NCBI GenBank assembly: GCA_965662745.1
Contig: CBFIJK010000011.1
Coordinates: 1-64,000, forward strand
Direction of reading: 5' to 3'
Length of the DNA stretch: 64,000 nucleotides
From: Anianibacter sp965662745
GTDB lineage: Bacteria > Pseudomonadota > Alphaproteobacteria > Rhodobacterales > Rhodobacteraceae
Position 1 is the stretch's first letter. Each line of letters begins with the position of its first letter. Below the pieces are notes generated by a model. That model ran no database searches and had not been told where the DNA came from. It was given only the letters and a program-made list of their open reading frames with translations. Shown here in pieces: positions 24,656 through 33,894 of this stretch. A program made the translations under genes and the position numbers.

Positions 24656-25003
24656 TCAGACAGCAGGCGGGCCGCGTGCCATCGGCACGGTGCGGTTCCG
24701 GCTCGGGGCAATGACCGTCCGGACGGGCCAAGAGATCGCCTGACCTGCCGCGACGCGCACAGGCAAGACGACAGGAGCAGGCGCATCCATCGCAATGAGG
24801 GACAGCGCGCAATCGGGACAGATATGCGGAGGGCCGGTCGGCGCGCCATCTGCATCAACGGGCACCGTGACGGGGCCCGTGCCGGTGCAGATCACCATCT
24901 CGCCCACCGCCATCGCCTGACCCCGGGCGGACGCCATGGCCCCGCCGGTCAGGATGAGAACGGCGGCCATAAATCCGGTCAGGATATGCGAAAGACGCGT
25001 CAT
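24656..25003 (-). CDS. DUF2946-like small exported protein
   Basis: The protein is 115 aa from MTRLSHILTGFMAAVLIL, with a hydrophobic signal or anchor. MVICTGTGPVTVPVDADGAP and HICPDCALSL follow, a cysteine pattern seen in DUF2946 proteins that often sit beside copper genes. It precedes the PCu(A)C gene by 47 bp on the same strand, which supports a shared copper role. The start is the last methionine before the hydrophobic segment. The upstream open frame lacks a plausible start. Confidence 0.7.
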   Translation of the reverse strand: MTRLSHILTGFMAAVLILTGGAMASARGQAMAVGEMVICTGTGPVTVPVDADGAPTGPPHICPDCALSLIAMDAPAPVVLPVRVAAGQAISWPVRTVIAPSRNRTVPMARGPPAV

Positions 25004-25112
25004 GCTACCGGAATATCCCGGATCACCGCGAAGGGCCAAGCGCCAAAAGGAAGCGGCCCCACCCTTTTGCAAGGACGAGGCCGGTTCCGATACTTGAAAA
25101 TCGATAGAGGGA

Positions 25113-25400
25113 TCAGGCGGTCGCCTGGGCCTTTTCGATCTGCTTTTTGACCTTGAGCGCGCGGGTGCTCAGCTCGACATCCTTGGCTTTCGCCAGGAAG
25201 GCGTCGATGCCGCCGCGGTGGTCCACGGTGCGCAGCGCCGCAGCCGAAATCCGAAGCTTGACCGGACGGCCCAGCGTTTCGGACATCAGCGACACGTCGT
25301 TGAGGTTCGGCAGGAACCGGCGCTTGGTCTTGTTGTTGGCGTGGCTGACATTGTTGCCAGTCATCGGCCCTTTTCCAGTCAATTCGCAGCGGCGCGACAT
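25113..25400 (-). CDS. rpmB: 50S ribosomal protein L28
   Basis: This 95-aa basic protein starts MSRRCELTGKGPMTGNNVSHANNKTKRRF, the standard L28 N-terminus. It is a component of the large ribosomal subunit. The longer open frame upstream is an artefact of the intergenic DNA. It is a monocistronic-looking gene, preceded on the same strand by a hydrolase gene and that gene's terminator. Confidence 0.97.
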   Translation of the reverse strand: MSRRCELTGKGPMTGNNVSHANNKTKRRFLPNLNDVSLMSETLGRPVKLRISAAALRTVDHRGGIDAFLAKAKDVELSTRALKVKKQIEKAQATA

Positions 25401-25459
25401 GGGGCTATCCTCGTCTGTTCGTCGATCCTGGCGCGGGCGAAGCACCCTTTGCCAATAGA

Positions 25460-25487
25460 AAACGGGCACCGCAGGCGGGCGGTGCCC
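25460..25487 (-). terminator. Rho-independent terminator after the hydrolase gene
   Basis: A perfect 9-bp stem (GGGCACCGC / GCGGTGCCC, 25464-25472 and 25479-25487) is followed on the minus strand by GTTTTC. It lies between the hydrolase gene stop (25558) and rpmB, so it separates the two units. Confidence 0.75.
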
Positions 25488-25557
25488 TGAAATTCGTCGG
25501 CTGGCTTTACCGCCGGATTCTCTGGGCGTCAAGGGCGCGGCGCGAATGTTGTGCCAT

Positions 25558-26373
25558 TCAGGTCGCCGAACCACCGGTTTGTGCCACAAGCCGCGTGTGA
25601 ATGCGTTTTGCGTGGTCCGCAAACTCTGGATGCCGCTTTGCCATGGCCCGCGCCATATTGGACCAGTAGGTGGGCGATTTTTCGCGGTGGCGCCGAAAGA
25701 GCGACAGGATCGCCGCGCGGTCGGTGCCGTCCTGCATCGCCAGCCGCAAGAGCGCCCCGGCCCCTGCACCCGCACTGAACAGCCCGGACGCCGGGTGGCC
25801 GGAAAACGGCAAGGCGGCAAGCTGCATCCTCGGGAAATGCCGCTCGATCGCACGCGCATGCAGGCGGTCCTCGCGCAAGGACGGATCGTAAAGCAAGACG
25901 CCCCTCACGTGATCGCCCCCGGCCTGCGCCAGATCGCCTAGGCGCGGGTCGAACCCCTTGGCTGCCTCGTCGTATCGCCATTCCCACGGCGCGGTCTTCG
26001 GGTCGAGCGTGGCCTGCGGCGAGATCGAGATCATCTGCTGAAGGCCCAGCGCTTGCGACAGGCGCAGGCCGGCATACCCGCCCAGCGAATAGCCCAGACC
26101 GTAAACGCGCCTGTAGCGCCCGGCGAAGGCGCCGATCGCCTGTTCCAGCGCAGCAAGGTCGGGGTTGATGAACCAGTCGTTCTGAAGGGTCTGCAGCCGC
26201 AGAAGGGCAAAGCCTTCGCGGTTGCAGGTCTTCGACCGTTTCGCCCGCATCCAGGCCGGTTTGGCGTTGTTGAAATGATCGAAGGTCACCAGCAGATCGG
26301 CGCGGTCCGGCATGATGGCCACCGCGCGGGAATGTGCGCCCTTGAAAACGGCAATCTTGCGCGGCGCGGCCAT
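25558..26373 (-). CDS. Alpha/beta-hydrolase-like protein
   Basis: This 271-aa protein has a GYSLGGYAG nucleophile elbow (about residues 94-102) in an alpha/beta-hydrolase setting (RVYGLGYSLGGYAGLRLSQAL). The N-terminal part, MAAPRKIAVFKGAHSRAVAIMPDRADLLVTFDHF, resembles proteins linked to polysaccharide or glycosyl functions in roseobacters. A clear catalytic acid is not visible. No signal peptide is seen. It starts 3 bp after the meaB stop, so it is probably cotranscribed with meaB. Confidence 0.65.
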   Translation of the reverse strand: MAAPRKIAVFKGAHSRAVAIMPDRADLLVTFDHFNNAKPAWMRAKRSKTCNREGFALLRLQTLQNDWFINPDLAALEQAIGAFAGRYRRVYGLGYSLGGYAGLRLSQALGLQQMISISPQATLDPKTAPWEWRYDEAAKGFDPRLGDLAQAGGDHVRGVLLYDPSLREDRLHARAIERHFPRMQLAALPFSGHPASGLFSAGAGAGALLRLAMQDGTDRAAILSLFRRHREKSPTYWSNMARAMAKRHPEFADHAKRIHTRLVAQTGGSAT

Positions 26374-26376
26374 TTT

Positions 26377-27357
26377 TCAATCACCCAGAAACCGGTCGAG
26401 TATACGGTCCGCCGCGACACCGGGCGCAAGAGTGCCATCCGCCAGCGCGGCCTTCACATCGGCGATCTCCACCTGCACCTTGGGGTCCTTTCCCAGCCTC
26501 TCCAGAAGCCCTTGGCGTAGTTCCTCGTCAAACCAGCGCAGCGCCTGCGCCTCGCGTCTTGCAGCGAAGTGGCCCTCAGCTTTGCGCCAATCGGCCAGCG
26601 CCTGCATTTCGGCCCAGGCCTCTGTCAGTCCTGTCTCTTCGATGGCAGAGACCGTGAGGACCTTGGGAAAGCCCTCGGGGTCCTCGGCGCGCTTGCGCAA
26701 GAGATGCAAGGCGCCACGATAGTCGGCCTGCGTGCGGCGCGCGGCAGCGGCAAGATCCCCATCGGCCTTGTTGACGAGGATCAGGTCGGCGATTTCCATG
26801 ATCCCGCGTTTTACGCCCTGCAGTTCATCGCCGCCCGCAGGCGCCATCAGCAGAACGAAAAGATCCGTCAGATCTGCCACCATCGTCTCGGATTGTCCGA
26901 CGCCCACGGTCTCGATCAGGATGACGTCATATCCTGCCGCCTCGCACAACGCCGCCGCCTCGCGCGTGCGGCGCGCGACACCGCCCAGATGCGACTGGCT
27001 GGGCGAGGGCCGGACAAAGGCATTGGGATCGCGCGCCAGCCGGTCCATCCGCGTCTTGTCGCCCAGGATCGATCCACCCGACCGGGCCGAAGACGGATCG
27101 ACCGCCAATACGGCGACCTTGTGACCTGCTGCCGTCAACTGGCTGCCGAACGCCTCGATAAAGCTCGACTTGCCGACACCCGGCGTGCCCGACAGCCCGA
27201 TCTTCAGCGCCTCGCCGTCACCCTTGAGCGCGGCAATCAGATCCAGCGCTTCGGCGCGGTGATCGGACCGGCGGCTTTCGACCAGCGTAACGGCACGGGC
27301 CAGCGCGCGGCGTTCGCCCGCTGTGATACGTCTGGCAAGGTCCTTGATATCGTTCAT
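26377..27357 (-). CDS. meaB: Methylmalonyl-CoA mutase-associated GTPase
   Basis: This 326-aa G3E-type P-loop GTPase protects and reloads the B12 cofactor of acyl-CoA mutases. Walker A is GTPGVGKSS, followed by LAVDPSSARSGGSILGDKTRM, a MeaB hallmark, then IETVGVGQSE and NKAD. Length is normal. The mutase gene itself is not in the window. MeaB complements PrpE in propionate use, because propionyl-CoA is carboxylated to methylmalonyl-CoA. Confidence 0.95.
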   Translation of the reverse strand: MNDIKDLARRITAGERRALARAVTLVESRRSDHRAEALDLIAALKGDGEALKIGLSGTPGVGKSSFIEAFGSQLTAAGHKVAVLAVDPSSARSGGSILGDKTRMDRLARDPNAFVRPSPSQSHLGGVARRTREAAALCEAAGYDVILIETVGVGQSETMVADLTDLFVLLMAPAGGDELQGVKRGIMEIADLILVNKADGDLAAAARRTQADYRGALHLLRKRAEDPEGFPKVLTVSAIEETGLTEAWAEMQALADWRKAEGHFAARREAQALRWFDEELRQGLLERLGKDPKVQVEIADVKAALADGTLAPGVAADRILDRFLGD

Positions 27358-27486
27358 CGCGGTCCGGCAATGTTTCGCTTAATGACGGTGCTTTGAATTG
27401 ACCGTTGGCGGAATCTTCTGCCTTCTTGGCCCGCAAACGTCCACCCCGTCGCGCGCCATGCCGCGAACAACCTCAGGTAGTGACTT

Positions 27487-28212
27487 ATGTTCCGCTTTCG
27501 CAACATTGCCCTTGTCCTTGCGCTGGTCCTAGGCCAGTCCGCCGCCCTGTCGGCCCAGCAGATCACCACGGATGCGGTGTTCGACGTGTCCTTCCGGGGC
27601 ATCAAGGCCGGTGTCGCAGCCTTCAAGGGCGTCACGACCGACAATGCCTATACCGTGGCCGGGCAACTCAAGAGCACGGGCCTTATCGGTGCCGTCGTCA
27701 ACCTGAGCTATAACGTGAAGGCGCAGGGCGTACGGCAGGGCGACCGGTTCATTCCGCGCAGCTATTCGGAAAACAACCGGGATGGCGCTGCCGTCAGCCG
27801 CGCCACGATCTCGTTTCAGAACGGCGTTCCGAATATCGTCGACACGAACCCGCCTGCCACGCGCGGGCCCTATGCGCTCGATCCCGCGACACAGGCCGGA
27901 ACGCTCGATCCCGGCACCGGGCTCTTCACGGTGTTGCGCGACCGGCCACGCAATGAGGTCTGCAACGAGTCGGTCGACATCTTCGACGGCTCGCGCCGCG
28001 CACGCGTGACATTGGGCGCACCGAAAGAGGCGAATGGCCAGATCACCTGCGCGGGCAGCTACACCCGTATCGCCGGCTACGAGCCTTGGGAGATGGAAGA
28101 GCGCAAGACTTTCCTCTTCCGCGCCGAATTTCGCCCGGCGGGCGACCTTTGGCAGGTGTCGCGCGTCGGAATTCAAACGGTCTATGGCGAAGCGCGCCTC
28201 GATCGGAGATAA
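27487..28212 (+). CDS. DUF3108 periplasmic protein
   Basis: This 241-aa protein has a signal peptide (MFRFRNIALVLALVLGQSAALSAQ) and a DUF3108-type beta-rich body: DAVFDVSFRGIKAGVAAFKG, LIGAVVNLSYNVKAQG, and a late TCAGSYTRIAGYEPWE. Two cysteines in the C-terminal half could form a disulphide. DUF3108 proteins are periplasmic or outer-membrane associated with no agreed role. It is divergent from meaB and stands 12 bp before hrpB, so it is probably cotranscribed with the helicase gene. Confidence 0.8.
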   Translation: MFRFRNIALVLALVLGQSAALSAQQITTDAVFDVSFRGIKAGVAAFKGVTTDNAYTVAGQLKSTGLIGAVVNLSYNVKAQGVRQGDRFIPRSYSENNRDGAAVSRATISFQNGVPNIVDTNPPATRGPYALDPATQAGTLDPGTGLFTVLRDRPRNEVCNESVDIFDGSRRARVTLGAPKEANGQITCAGSYTRIAGYEPWEMEERKTFLFRAEFRPAGDLWQVSRVGIQTVYGEARLDRR

Positions 28213-28224
28213 GCTGTCGCCGGT

Positions 28225-30639
28225 ATGACCCGGCTTCCGATCGACGATATCCTTGACGATCTTGGCGCGGCCCTGCGGAATGCAGGCCGCGTTGTTCTGC
28301 AAGCGCCCCCCGGCGCGGGCAAGACAACGCGTGTGCCGCTCGCGCTGCTTGGCCAGACCACGGGCAAAATCGTCATGTTGGAGCCGCGCCGCCTTGCCGC
28401 ACGTGCCGCCGCCGAACGCATGGCCGAAACCCTGGACGAGCCGGTCGGCCAGACCGTCGGCTACCGCATCCGGGGCGAGGCCAAGACCAGCGCCGCCACT
28501 CGGATCGAGGTGGTGACCGAGGGCATCCTGACGCGAATGCTCCAGGGCGATCCGGAACTGCCGGGTGTCGGCCTTGTGATCTTCGACGAATTTCACGAAC
28601 GCTCGCTCAATGCCGATCTCGGCCTTGCGCTGGTATCAGAGGTGCGCGGCGCGCTGCGACCTGATCTCGGGATCGTCGTCATGTCCGCCACGCTCGACGC
28701 CGCGCCTGTGGCGAAGCTGCTTGGCGATGCGCCGATCCTGACCTCTGAAGGGCGCGCCTATCCGGTGGACACGCACTGGCTCAAGTTGCCCTTGCGCAAG
28801 GAGCAACGGCTGGAACAGGCGGTCGCCGATCTGACGCTCGAGGCGCTTGTGTCCCATGGCGGCAGCGCGCTTGTCTTCCTGCCCGGCGAGGGCGAAATCC
28901 GGCGCACCGAAATGGCGCTGAAATCCCGGCTGCCCACCGATTGCGTCATCCTCCCGCTGTATGGCGCAATGAAATTTGCCGACCAGCGCGCGGCCATTGC
29001 GCCGGTGAAATCGGGCCGCAAGATCGTCCTTGCCACCGCCATCGCCGAAACCTCGCTCACCATCGAGGATATCCGCATTGTGATCGACGCGGGCCGCGCC
29101 CGCCGCGCGCGCTTCGATCCGAATACCGGCATGACGCGCCTTGTCACCGAACGCGCCAGCCGCGCCGAGGCGACCCAGCGCGCGGGCCGCGCCGGGCGCG
29201 TGGCGGATGGCGTCTGCTATCGCCTCTGGACGAAGGGTGAGGACGGCGCACTGCCCGCATTTGCGCCGCCAGAGATCGAGACGGCGGACCTGACCGGCCT
29301 CGCGCTGGAGCTTGCGGAATGGGGCGCCGCGCCAGATGACCTGCCTTTCCTGACGCCACCGGCCCCCGGCGCCTATGCCGCCGCGCAAGAGCTGCTCAGG
29401 GGTCTCGGCGCGCTGGACAGGGATGGCCGCATCACACCCCACGGCAAGACGCTGTCCCGCCTGCCACTGCATCCCCGCCTTGCGCATATGCTGGCCATCG
29501 CCGGGCCAAATGCCGCGCCCCTTGCCGCGCTGCTGGGCGACCGCGACCCGTTTCGCGGAACCGGCAGCGATCTTTCCCCGCGCCTTGCGACGCTAAAAGG
29601 CGACAAACGACTGGATGCGAACCCTGCCGCCCTTGCCCGCATCCGCGATGAGGCAAAGCGCCTCGCACGGCTTGCCCCAAAATCCTCAAAACGGCTGACC
29701 ACCGGCCAGATGACCGCCCTCGCCTACCTCGATCGCATAGGCCTGCGCCGCCCCGGCGATGCGCCCCGCTGGCTGCTGTCTGGCGGTCGCGGCGCCGAAT
29801 TGCCTGCCGATGACCCGCTGGCCGCTGAACGTCTGATTGTCGTCCCCGATCTCGACGGCGGCGGCCTAGAGGCCCGCATTCGTCTTGCCGCCGCTCTGAC
29901 CGAGGCCGAGCTTCGCGACACCCCCGGAGTTACACCCATCTGGCAGCGCCGCGCCGAATGGTCCCGCCGCACCCGCCGCGTCGAAGCGCGCGAAGAGGAA
30001 ATGCTCGGCGCAATCGCCCTGCAATCGCGCCCGTGGAAAGACGCGCCAGACGAGGCTTTGTCCAAAGCCTTGCTCGACGGCCTGCCTGATCTCGGCCTTC
30101 CATGGACACCCGCCGCCAGACGACTTCAAGCCCGCGCCGCGCTCTTCCCCGAAGACGTCCCCGATCTCTCGGACGAGACCCTCATCGCCGAAGCCGAAGA
30201 CTGGCTACTGCCGTATCTCACCGGCATCACCACTGCCGCAGGCCTCAAACGCCTTGACCTGCTAGAGCCCCTGCGCCAACGCCTCGGCTGGGACGCGCTG
30301 CAACTGATCGACCGCCTTGCCCCCGCGCACTTCACAACACCCTTGGGCCGGAAAATACCCATCGACTATGGCGGCGATCACCCAACGATCGAGGTGCGGC
30401 TTCAGGAAATGTTCGGCGTCAAAACCCACCCAACGGTTGGCCCGAACCGATTGCCCCTGCGCATCACGCTTCTTTCCCCGGCCCAGCGCCCGGTGCAGGT
30501 CACGCTGGATCTGACGGGCTTCTGGGACAGTTCCTATGCGGATGTGCGCAAGGACATGCGCGGCCAATACCCCAAGCATCCCTGGCCCGAAGACCCGCGC
30601 GCCGCAGATCCGACACTGCGCGCGAAACGCCGCAAATAG
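28225..30639 (+). CDS. hrpB: ATP-dependent helicase HrpB
   Basis: This 804-aa DEAH-family RNA-type helicase has motif I APPGAGKTTRVPLALL, motif II DEFHER, motif III MSATLDA and motif VI QRAGRAGR. A helicase-associated domain follows, then the HrpB-specific C-terminal region (DYGGDHPTIEVRLQEMFG ... PVQVTLDLTGFW). The length is normal. Its cellular role is not settled even in model species. The stop is 1 bp from the convergent gnd stop. Confidence 0.95.
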   Translation: MTRLPIDDILDDLGAALRNAGRVVLQAPPGAGKTTRVPLALLGQTTGKIVMLEPRRLAARAAAERMAETLDEPVGQTVGYRIRGEAKTSAATRIEVVTEGILTRMLQGDPELPGVGLVIFDEFHERSLNADLGLALVSEVRGALRPDLGIVVMSATLDAAPVAKLLGDAPILTSEGRAYPVDTHWLKLPLRKEQRLEQAVADLTLEALVSHGGSALVFLPGEGEIRRTEMALKSRLPTDCVILPLYGAMKFADQRAAIAPVKSGRKIVLATAIAETSLTIEDIRIVIDAGRARRARFDPNTGMTRLVTERASRAEATQRAGRAGRVADGVCYRLWTKGEDGALPAFAPPEIETADLTGLALELAEWGAAPDDLPFLTPPAPGAYAAAQELLRGLGALDRDGRITPHGKTLSRLPLHPRLAHMLAIAGPNAAPLAALLGDRDPFRGTGSDLSPRLATLKGDKRLDANPAALARIRDEAKRLARLAPKSSKRLTTGQMTALAYLDRIGLRRPGDAPRWLLSGGRGAELPADDPLAAERLIVVPDLDGGGLEARIRLAAALTEAELRDTPGVTPIWQRRAEWSRRTRRVEAREEEMLGAIALQSRPWKDAPDEALSKALLDGLPDLGLPWTPAARRLQARAALFPEDVPDLSDETLIAEAEDWLLPYLTGITTAAGLKRLDLLEPLRQRLGWDALQLIDRLAPAHFTTPLGRKIPIDYGGDHPTIEVRLQEMFGVKTHPTVGPNRLPLRITLLSPAQRPVQVTLDLTGFWDSSYADVRKDMRGQYPKHPWPEDPRAADPTLRAKRRK

Positions 30640-30640
30640 G

Positions 30641-32041
30641 TCAGCCCCACGGCCCGTGAAAACCGGTCCCGTCGCGGTCCACCCGCTCGAACCCATGCGC
30701 CCCGAAGAAATCGCGCTGCGCCTGGATAAGGTTCGCCGTCCCGCGCGCCTGACGCTGGCTGTCATACCAGGCCAGCGCCGCCGAAAACGCCGGAACCGGC
30801 AGCCCGCCCAGCGCCATCCCGGCCACGACGCGGCGCAACGCAGGCACCGTCTCCGCGAGCGTGTCTGCAAAGCGCGGCGCAAGGATCAGGCTGCCGGGCG
30901 CATCCGCGCGAAAGGCCGTCGCGATGTCATCGAGAAGCGCAGAGCGGATGATGCACCCCGCCCGCCAGATCTCGGCGACGCGCGCCAGATCAAGGGACCA
31001 GTCGAATTCAGCCGACGCCGCCGCCATCAGGCGAAAGCCTTGCGCATAGGCCACGATCCGCGCAGCCAGAAGGGCGGCGTGCAGATCGTCCTCACTCAGA
31101 TCGACACTGTCTTGCGTCCCTTCCGGTGACAGAACCTCTGCCCCCGCCAGGCGCAGGTCCTTCTCCGCCGACCAGGACCGTGCGGCCACCGCCGCCTCGA
31201 TCGTCGAGGCCGATTGCCCCAGCTTCAGCGCCTCGATCAGGGTCCAGCGCCCCGTGCCCTTCTGCCCGGCGCGGTCTTCGATCACCTCCACCATGGGCCG
31301 CCCCGTCTCGGGATCGGTGGCCTGAAGCACCTTGGCGGAAATCTCGATAAGGTAGGATTGCAACGGCCCCGAATTCCAGTGCTCGAACAGCGCGGCCATA
31401 TCGGTCGGCTCCTGCCCCATCGCGCCAAGCGCGCCATACACTTCGGCGATCAGCTGCATATCCGCGTATTCGATACCGTTATGCACAGTCTTGACGAAGT
31501 GCCCCGCGCCATCTGGGCCAAGATGCGCCGCGCAAGGCTGGCCGTCATAGCGCGCCGCGATCGCTTCGACGATCCCCGAGATCGCGTCCCAGGCGGCCTC
31601 GCTCCCGCCGACCATGATCGACGGCCCATGCCGCGCGCCATGCGATCCGCCGGACACACCCATACCGACAAAGCGCAGGCCTTTTTCGGCAAGCGAGGCC
31701 TCGCGCCTCCGCGTGTCGTTGAAATCGGCGTTGCCCGCGTCAATCAGGATATCGCCAGGTTCCAGCAGGTCGGCAAGCTCCGCGATCACGGCGTCCACTG
31801 GTCCGCCCGCCTTCACCATGATTACGATGGCCCGGGGCGCGGGCAGCGCACGAACGAGCGCCTCCGCCGTTTCGGCCGCCACCAGCCGGTCGGCCAGATC
31901 GCCCGCTTCGCCGATAAACTCGAAAATCCGCGATACCGTGCGGTTATGCACCGCCACGCCATAGCCCTTGTCGGCCATGTTGAGCGCAAGGTTCGCCCCC
32001 ATGGTCCCAAGTCCGATCAGTCCGATATCCGCAGCGCCCAT
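30641..32041 (-). CDS. gnd: 6-phosphogluconate dehydrogenase (decarboxylating)
   Basis: This 466-aa protein starts GAADIGLIGLGTMGANLALNMADKG, an NADP-binding Rossmann motif. It has the family signatures MGVSGGSHGARHGPSIMVGG and VKTVHNGIEYADMQLIAE. It converts 6-phosphogluconate to ribulose-5-phosphate and yields NADPH. The length fits the standard dimeric enzyme. It is convergent with hrpB. Upstream lie a structured repeat and a transporter remnant, so its promoter is probably close to 32042-32072. Confidence 0.95.
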   Translation of the reverse strand: MGAADIGLIGLGTMGANLALNMADKGYGVAVHNRTVSRIFEFIGEAGDLADRLVAAETAEALVRALPAPRAIVIMVKAGGPVDAVIAELADLLEPGDILIDAGNADFNDTRRREASLAEKGLRFVGMGVSGGSHGARHGPSIMVGGSEAAWDAISGIVEAIAARYDGQPCAAHLGPDGAGHFVKTVHNGIEYADMQLIAEVYGALGAMGQEPTDMAALFEHWNSGPLQSYLIEISAKVLQATDPETGRPMVEVIEDRAGQKGTGRWTLIEALKLGQSASTIEAAVAARSWSAEKDLRLAGAEVLSPEGTQDSVDLSEDDLHAALLAARIVAYAQGFRLMAAASAEFDWSLDLARVAEIWRAGCIIRSALLDDIATAFRADAPGSLILAPRFADTLAETVPALRRVVAGMALGGLPVPAFSAALAWYDSQRQARGTANLIQAQRDFFGAHGFERVDRDGTGFHGPWG

Positions 32042-32072
32042 GCCTATCCCCCAAACAAAAACCCAAATCTCT

Positions 32073-32160
32073 TTGGTGTTCTAAAATATCCGGAAGAGCA
32101 CGAGATGGAACATCTCGTACGGACGGGGCGGGCTCGATGCCCGTCCCGGCCGTTCCACCG
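32073..32160 (+). repeat. Two-hairpin intergenic repeat, copy B
   Basis: This is the second copy of the element at 1-91, with leader TTTGGTGTTCTAAAATATCC. Hairpin 1 (32100-32118) is ACGAGATG/CATCTCGT around GAA. Hairpin 2 (32121-32151) is a longer GC stem around TCGAT: five pairs next to the loop, one G-T, then four more pairs, one mismatch and two further pairs. It lies between the gnd start and the SulP remnant. Relative to copy A, hairpin 1 has one compensated base pair. Confidence 0.7.
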
Positions 32161-32190
32161 ACCGACAGATGATCTAGTGCCCGGCGCCCA

Positions 32191-32691
32191 GCTGTCCCAC
32201 GCACAGGCCAGCGCCGAGACGATCACACCGACCACGACCGCGAGGTCCGTCAGCACAGTTGTGATCGTTATGATGATCATCACCATCGCATCCGTCAGCG
32301 GGATTTTCAGCAAGATCACGATCGCAAGTCCGTTCACGAAGCCCAGCATCACCGGGTGCGGCACGAGCCGGATGAACTTGCCCAGCTTGAAGATCCCCGT
32401 CCCTATCTGAAGCACACCCATCAAGACCACGGTCGCGAAAAGGTATTTGACGCCGTGCTCTGCCACCAGGGCGACCATCACGACCGCCAGCGCCCCCGCA
32501 ACGTCCGAAACCATGCCGTGTCGTCCGTCGATCAGCGCGGCAATCAACCCCACGATGAAAGCTGCCCAAAGCCCCATCAGCGGATGCACGCCCGCCACGA
32601 AGGCGACAGCTTATGGAACCTGCGCAAGGGCGACCGTCAGGCCGGCGAATATTTCGATACGGAACTGCGACGCGGTCAGTTCGCCGCACAT
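32191..32691 (-). pseudogene. SulP-family anion transporter, remnant
   Basis: The minus-strand frame reads MCGELTASQFRIEIFAGLTVALAQVP, then TAA (32611-32613) where the family has glutamate, then AVAFVAGVHPLMGLWAAFIVG and FIRLVPHPVMLGFVNGLAIVI. At about 32310 it jumps straight to LLKIPLTDAMVMIIITITTV and ends at CAWDS. So the middle membrane segments are deleted in frame and the C-terminal STAS domain is absent. Intact SulP proteins have about 500 or more residues. The homology is clear and the gene is dead. It is bordered by the two-hairpin repeat. Confidence 0.8.
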
Positions 32692-32935
32692 GAGGCGGTT
32701 GCGGTCGGCATAAAGCGGTTGGCTGGCAAGGGCTGCCAATAATACTCGGGTCAAGTCGGCTTCGATCTGGTCTGGAGATGTCGGTTTGTCGGCTTCCCAG
32801 AATTCGCTGTGGGTTGCATGGTATTCTTGCCTATACGCGGTATGAACGCTGCGAAAATGCCATGCCACCGCCAAGCTTGCACGGCGAGATGCAGACGGTA
32901 AGACAAGGGCGCACACCGAACCGGGGGACGAGCAG

Positions 32936-33814
32936 ATGACAGGCACGATGATCGGGATAATCGGCGGCTCCGGCCTGTATGAGATGGACGGGCTGGAAGA
33001 CACGCAATGGACCCGTGTCGATACGCCCTGGGGCGCGCCGTCGGACGAGATTCTGACCGGAACGCTGAACGGCGTGCCAATGGCCTTCCTGCCCCGTCAT
33101 GGGCGCGGGCATGTCCATTCGCCGACAACCGTGCCCTACCGTGCCAATATCGACGCGCTGAAACGGCTAGGGGTCACGGACGTGTTTTCCGTCTCGGCCT
33201 GCGGGTCCTTCCGCGAAGACATGGCGCCGGGGGATTTCGTCATCATCGACCAGTTCATCGACCGCACCTTCGCGCGCGAGAAATCCTTTTTCAGCACAGG
33301 CTGCGTGGCGCATGTCTCTGTCGCGCACCCCACCTGCCCTCGGCTTGGCAAGGCGGCGCTGATGGCCGCGCGGGACACCGGCATCACCGTCCATGACGGC
33401 GGCACCTACCTTGCGATGGAAGGCCCGCAGTTTTCCTCTGTCGCGGAATCGAAGCTCTACCGCGATGTCTGGGGCTGCGACGTGATCGGCATGACCAACA
33501 TGCCCGAGGCAAAGCTCGCCCGCGAGGCAGAGCTTTGCTACGCTTCGGTTGCCATGATCACCGATTACGACAGTTGGCACCCGGATCACGGCGCGGTCGA
33601 GATCACCGACATCATTGCCACACTTCACGGCAATTCCGAAAAGGCGCGCGGTCTGATCTCGCGCTTGCCCGCGCTCTTGGGTGCAGACCGCGCGCCGTGT
33701 GAGCATGGCTGCGATCGCGCCCTGGAATTTGCGATCATGACCGCGCCCGACAAGCGCGATCCGGCGGTAGTCGCCAGGCTCGACGCCGTCGCGGGGCGCG
33801 TTCTGAACGGCTGA
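32936..33814 (+). CDS. mtnP: S-methyl-5'-thioadenosine phosphorylase
   Basis: This 292-aa enzyme cleaves methylthioadenosine with phosphate to adenine and methylthioribose-1-phosphate. IGIIGGSGLYEMDGL is the phosphate-binding start. LPRHGRGH, TVPYRANI, SACGSFRED, MEGPQFSS and GMTNMPEAKLAREAELCYA are family signatures. The fuller C-terminus (HGNSEKARGLISRLP) fits MtnP rather than purine nucleoside phosphorylase. The start follows GGGGGACGAGCAG. With apt downstream it gives a route from MTA to AMP. Confidence 0.93.
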   Translation: MTGTMIGIIGGSGLYEMDGLEDTQWTRVDTPWGAPSDEILTGTLNGVPMAFLPRHGRGHVHSPTTVPYRANIDALKRLGVTDVFSVSACGSFREDMAPGDFVIIDQFIDRTFAREKSFFSTGCVAHVSVAHPTCPRLGKAALMAARDTGITVHDGGTYLAMEGPQFSSVAESKLYRDVWGCDVIGMTNMPEAKLAREAELCYASVAMITDYDSWHPDHGAVEITDIIATLHGNSEKARGLISRLPALLGADRAPCEHGCDRALEFAIMTAPDKRDPAVVARLDAVAGRVLNG

Positions 33815-33894
33815 TTGGCAACGGTACAAATGCCGCATGGCATAAATTCAAAAACCGGAATACTTTTGAGCCGAGCCTTGAAAGGATCTTTCCG

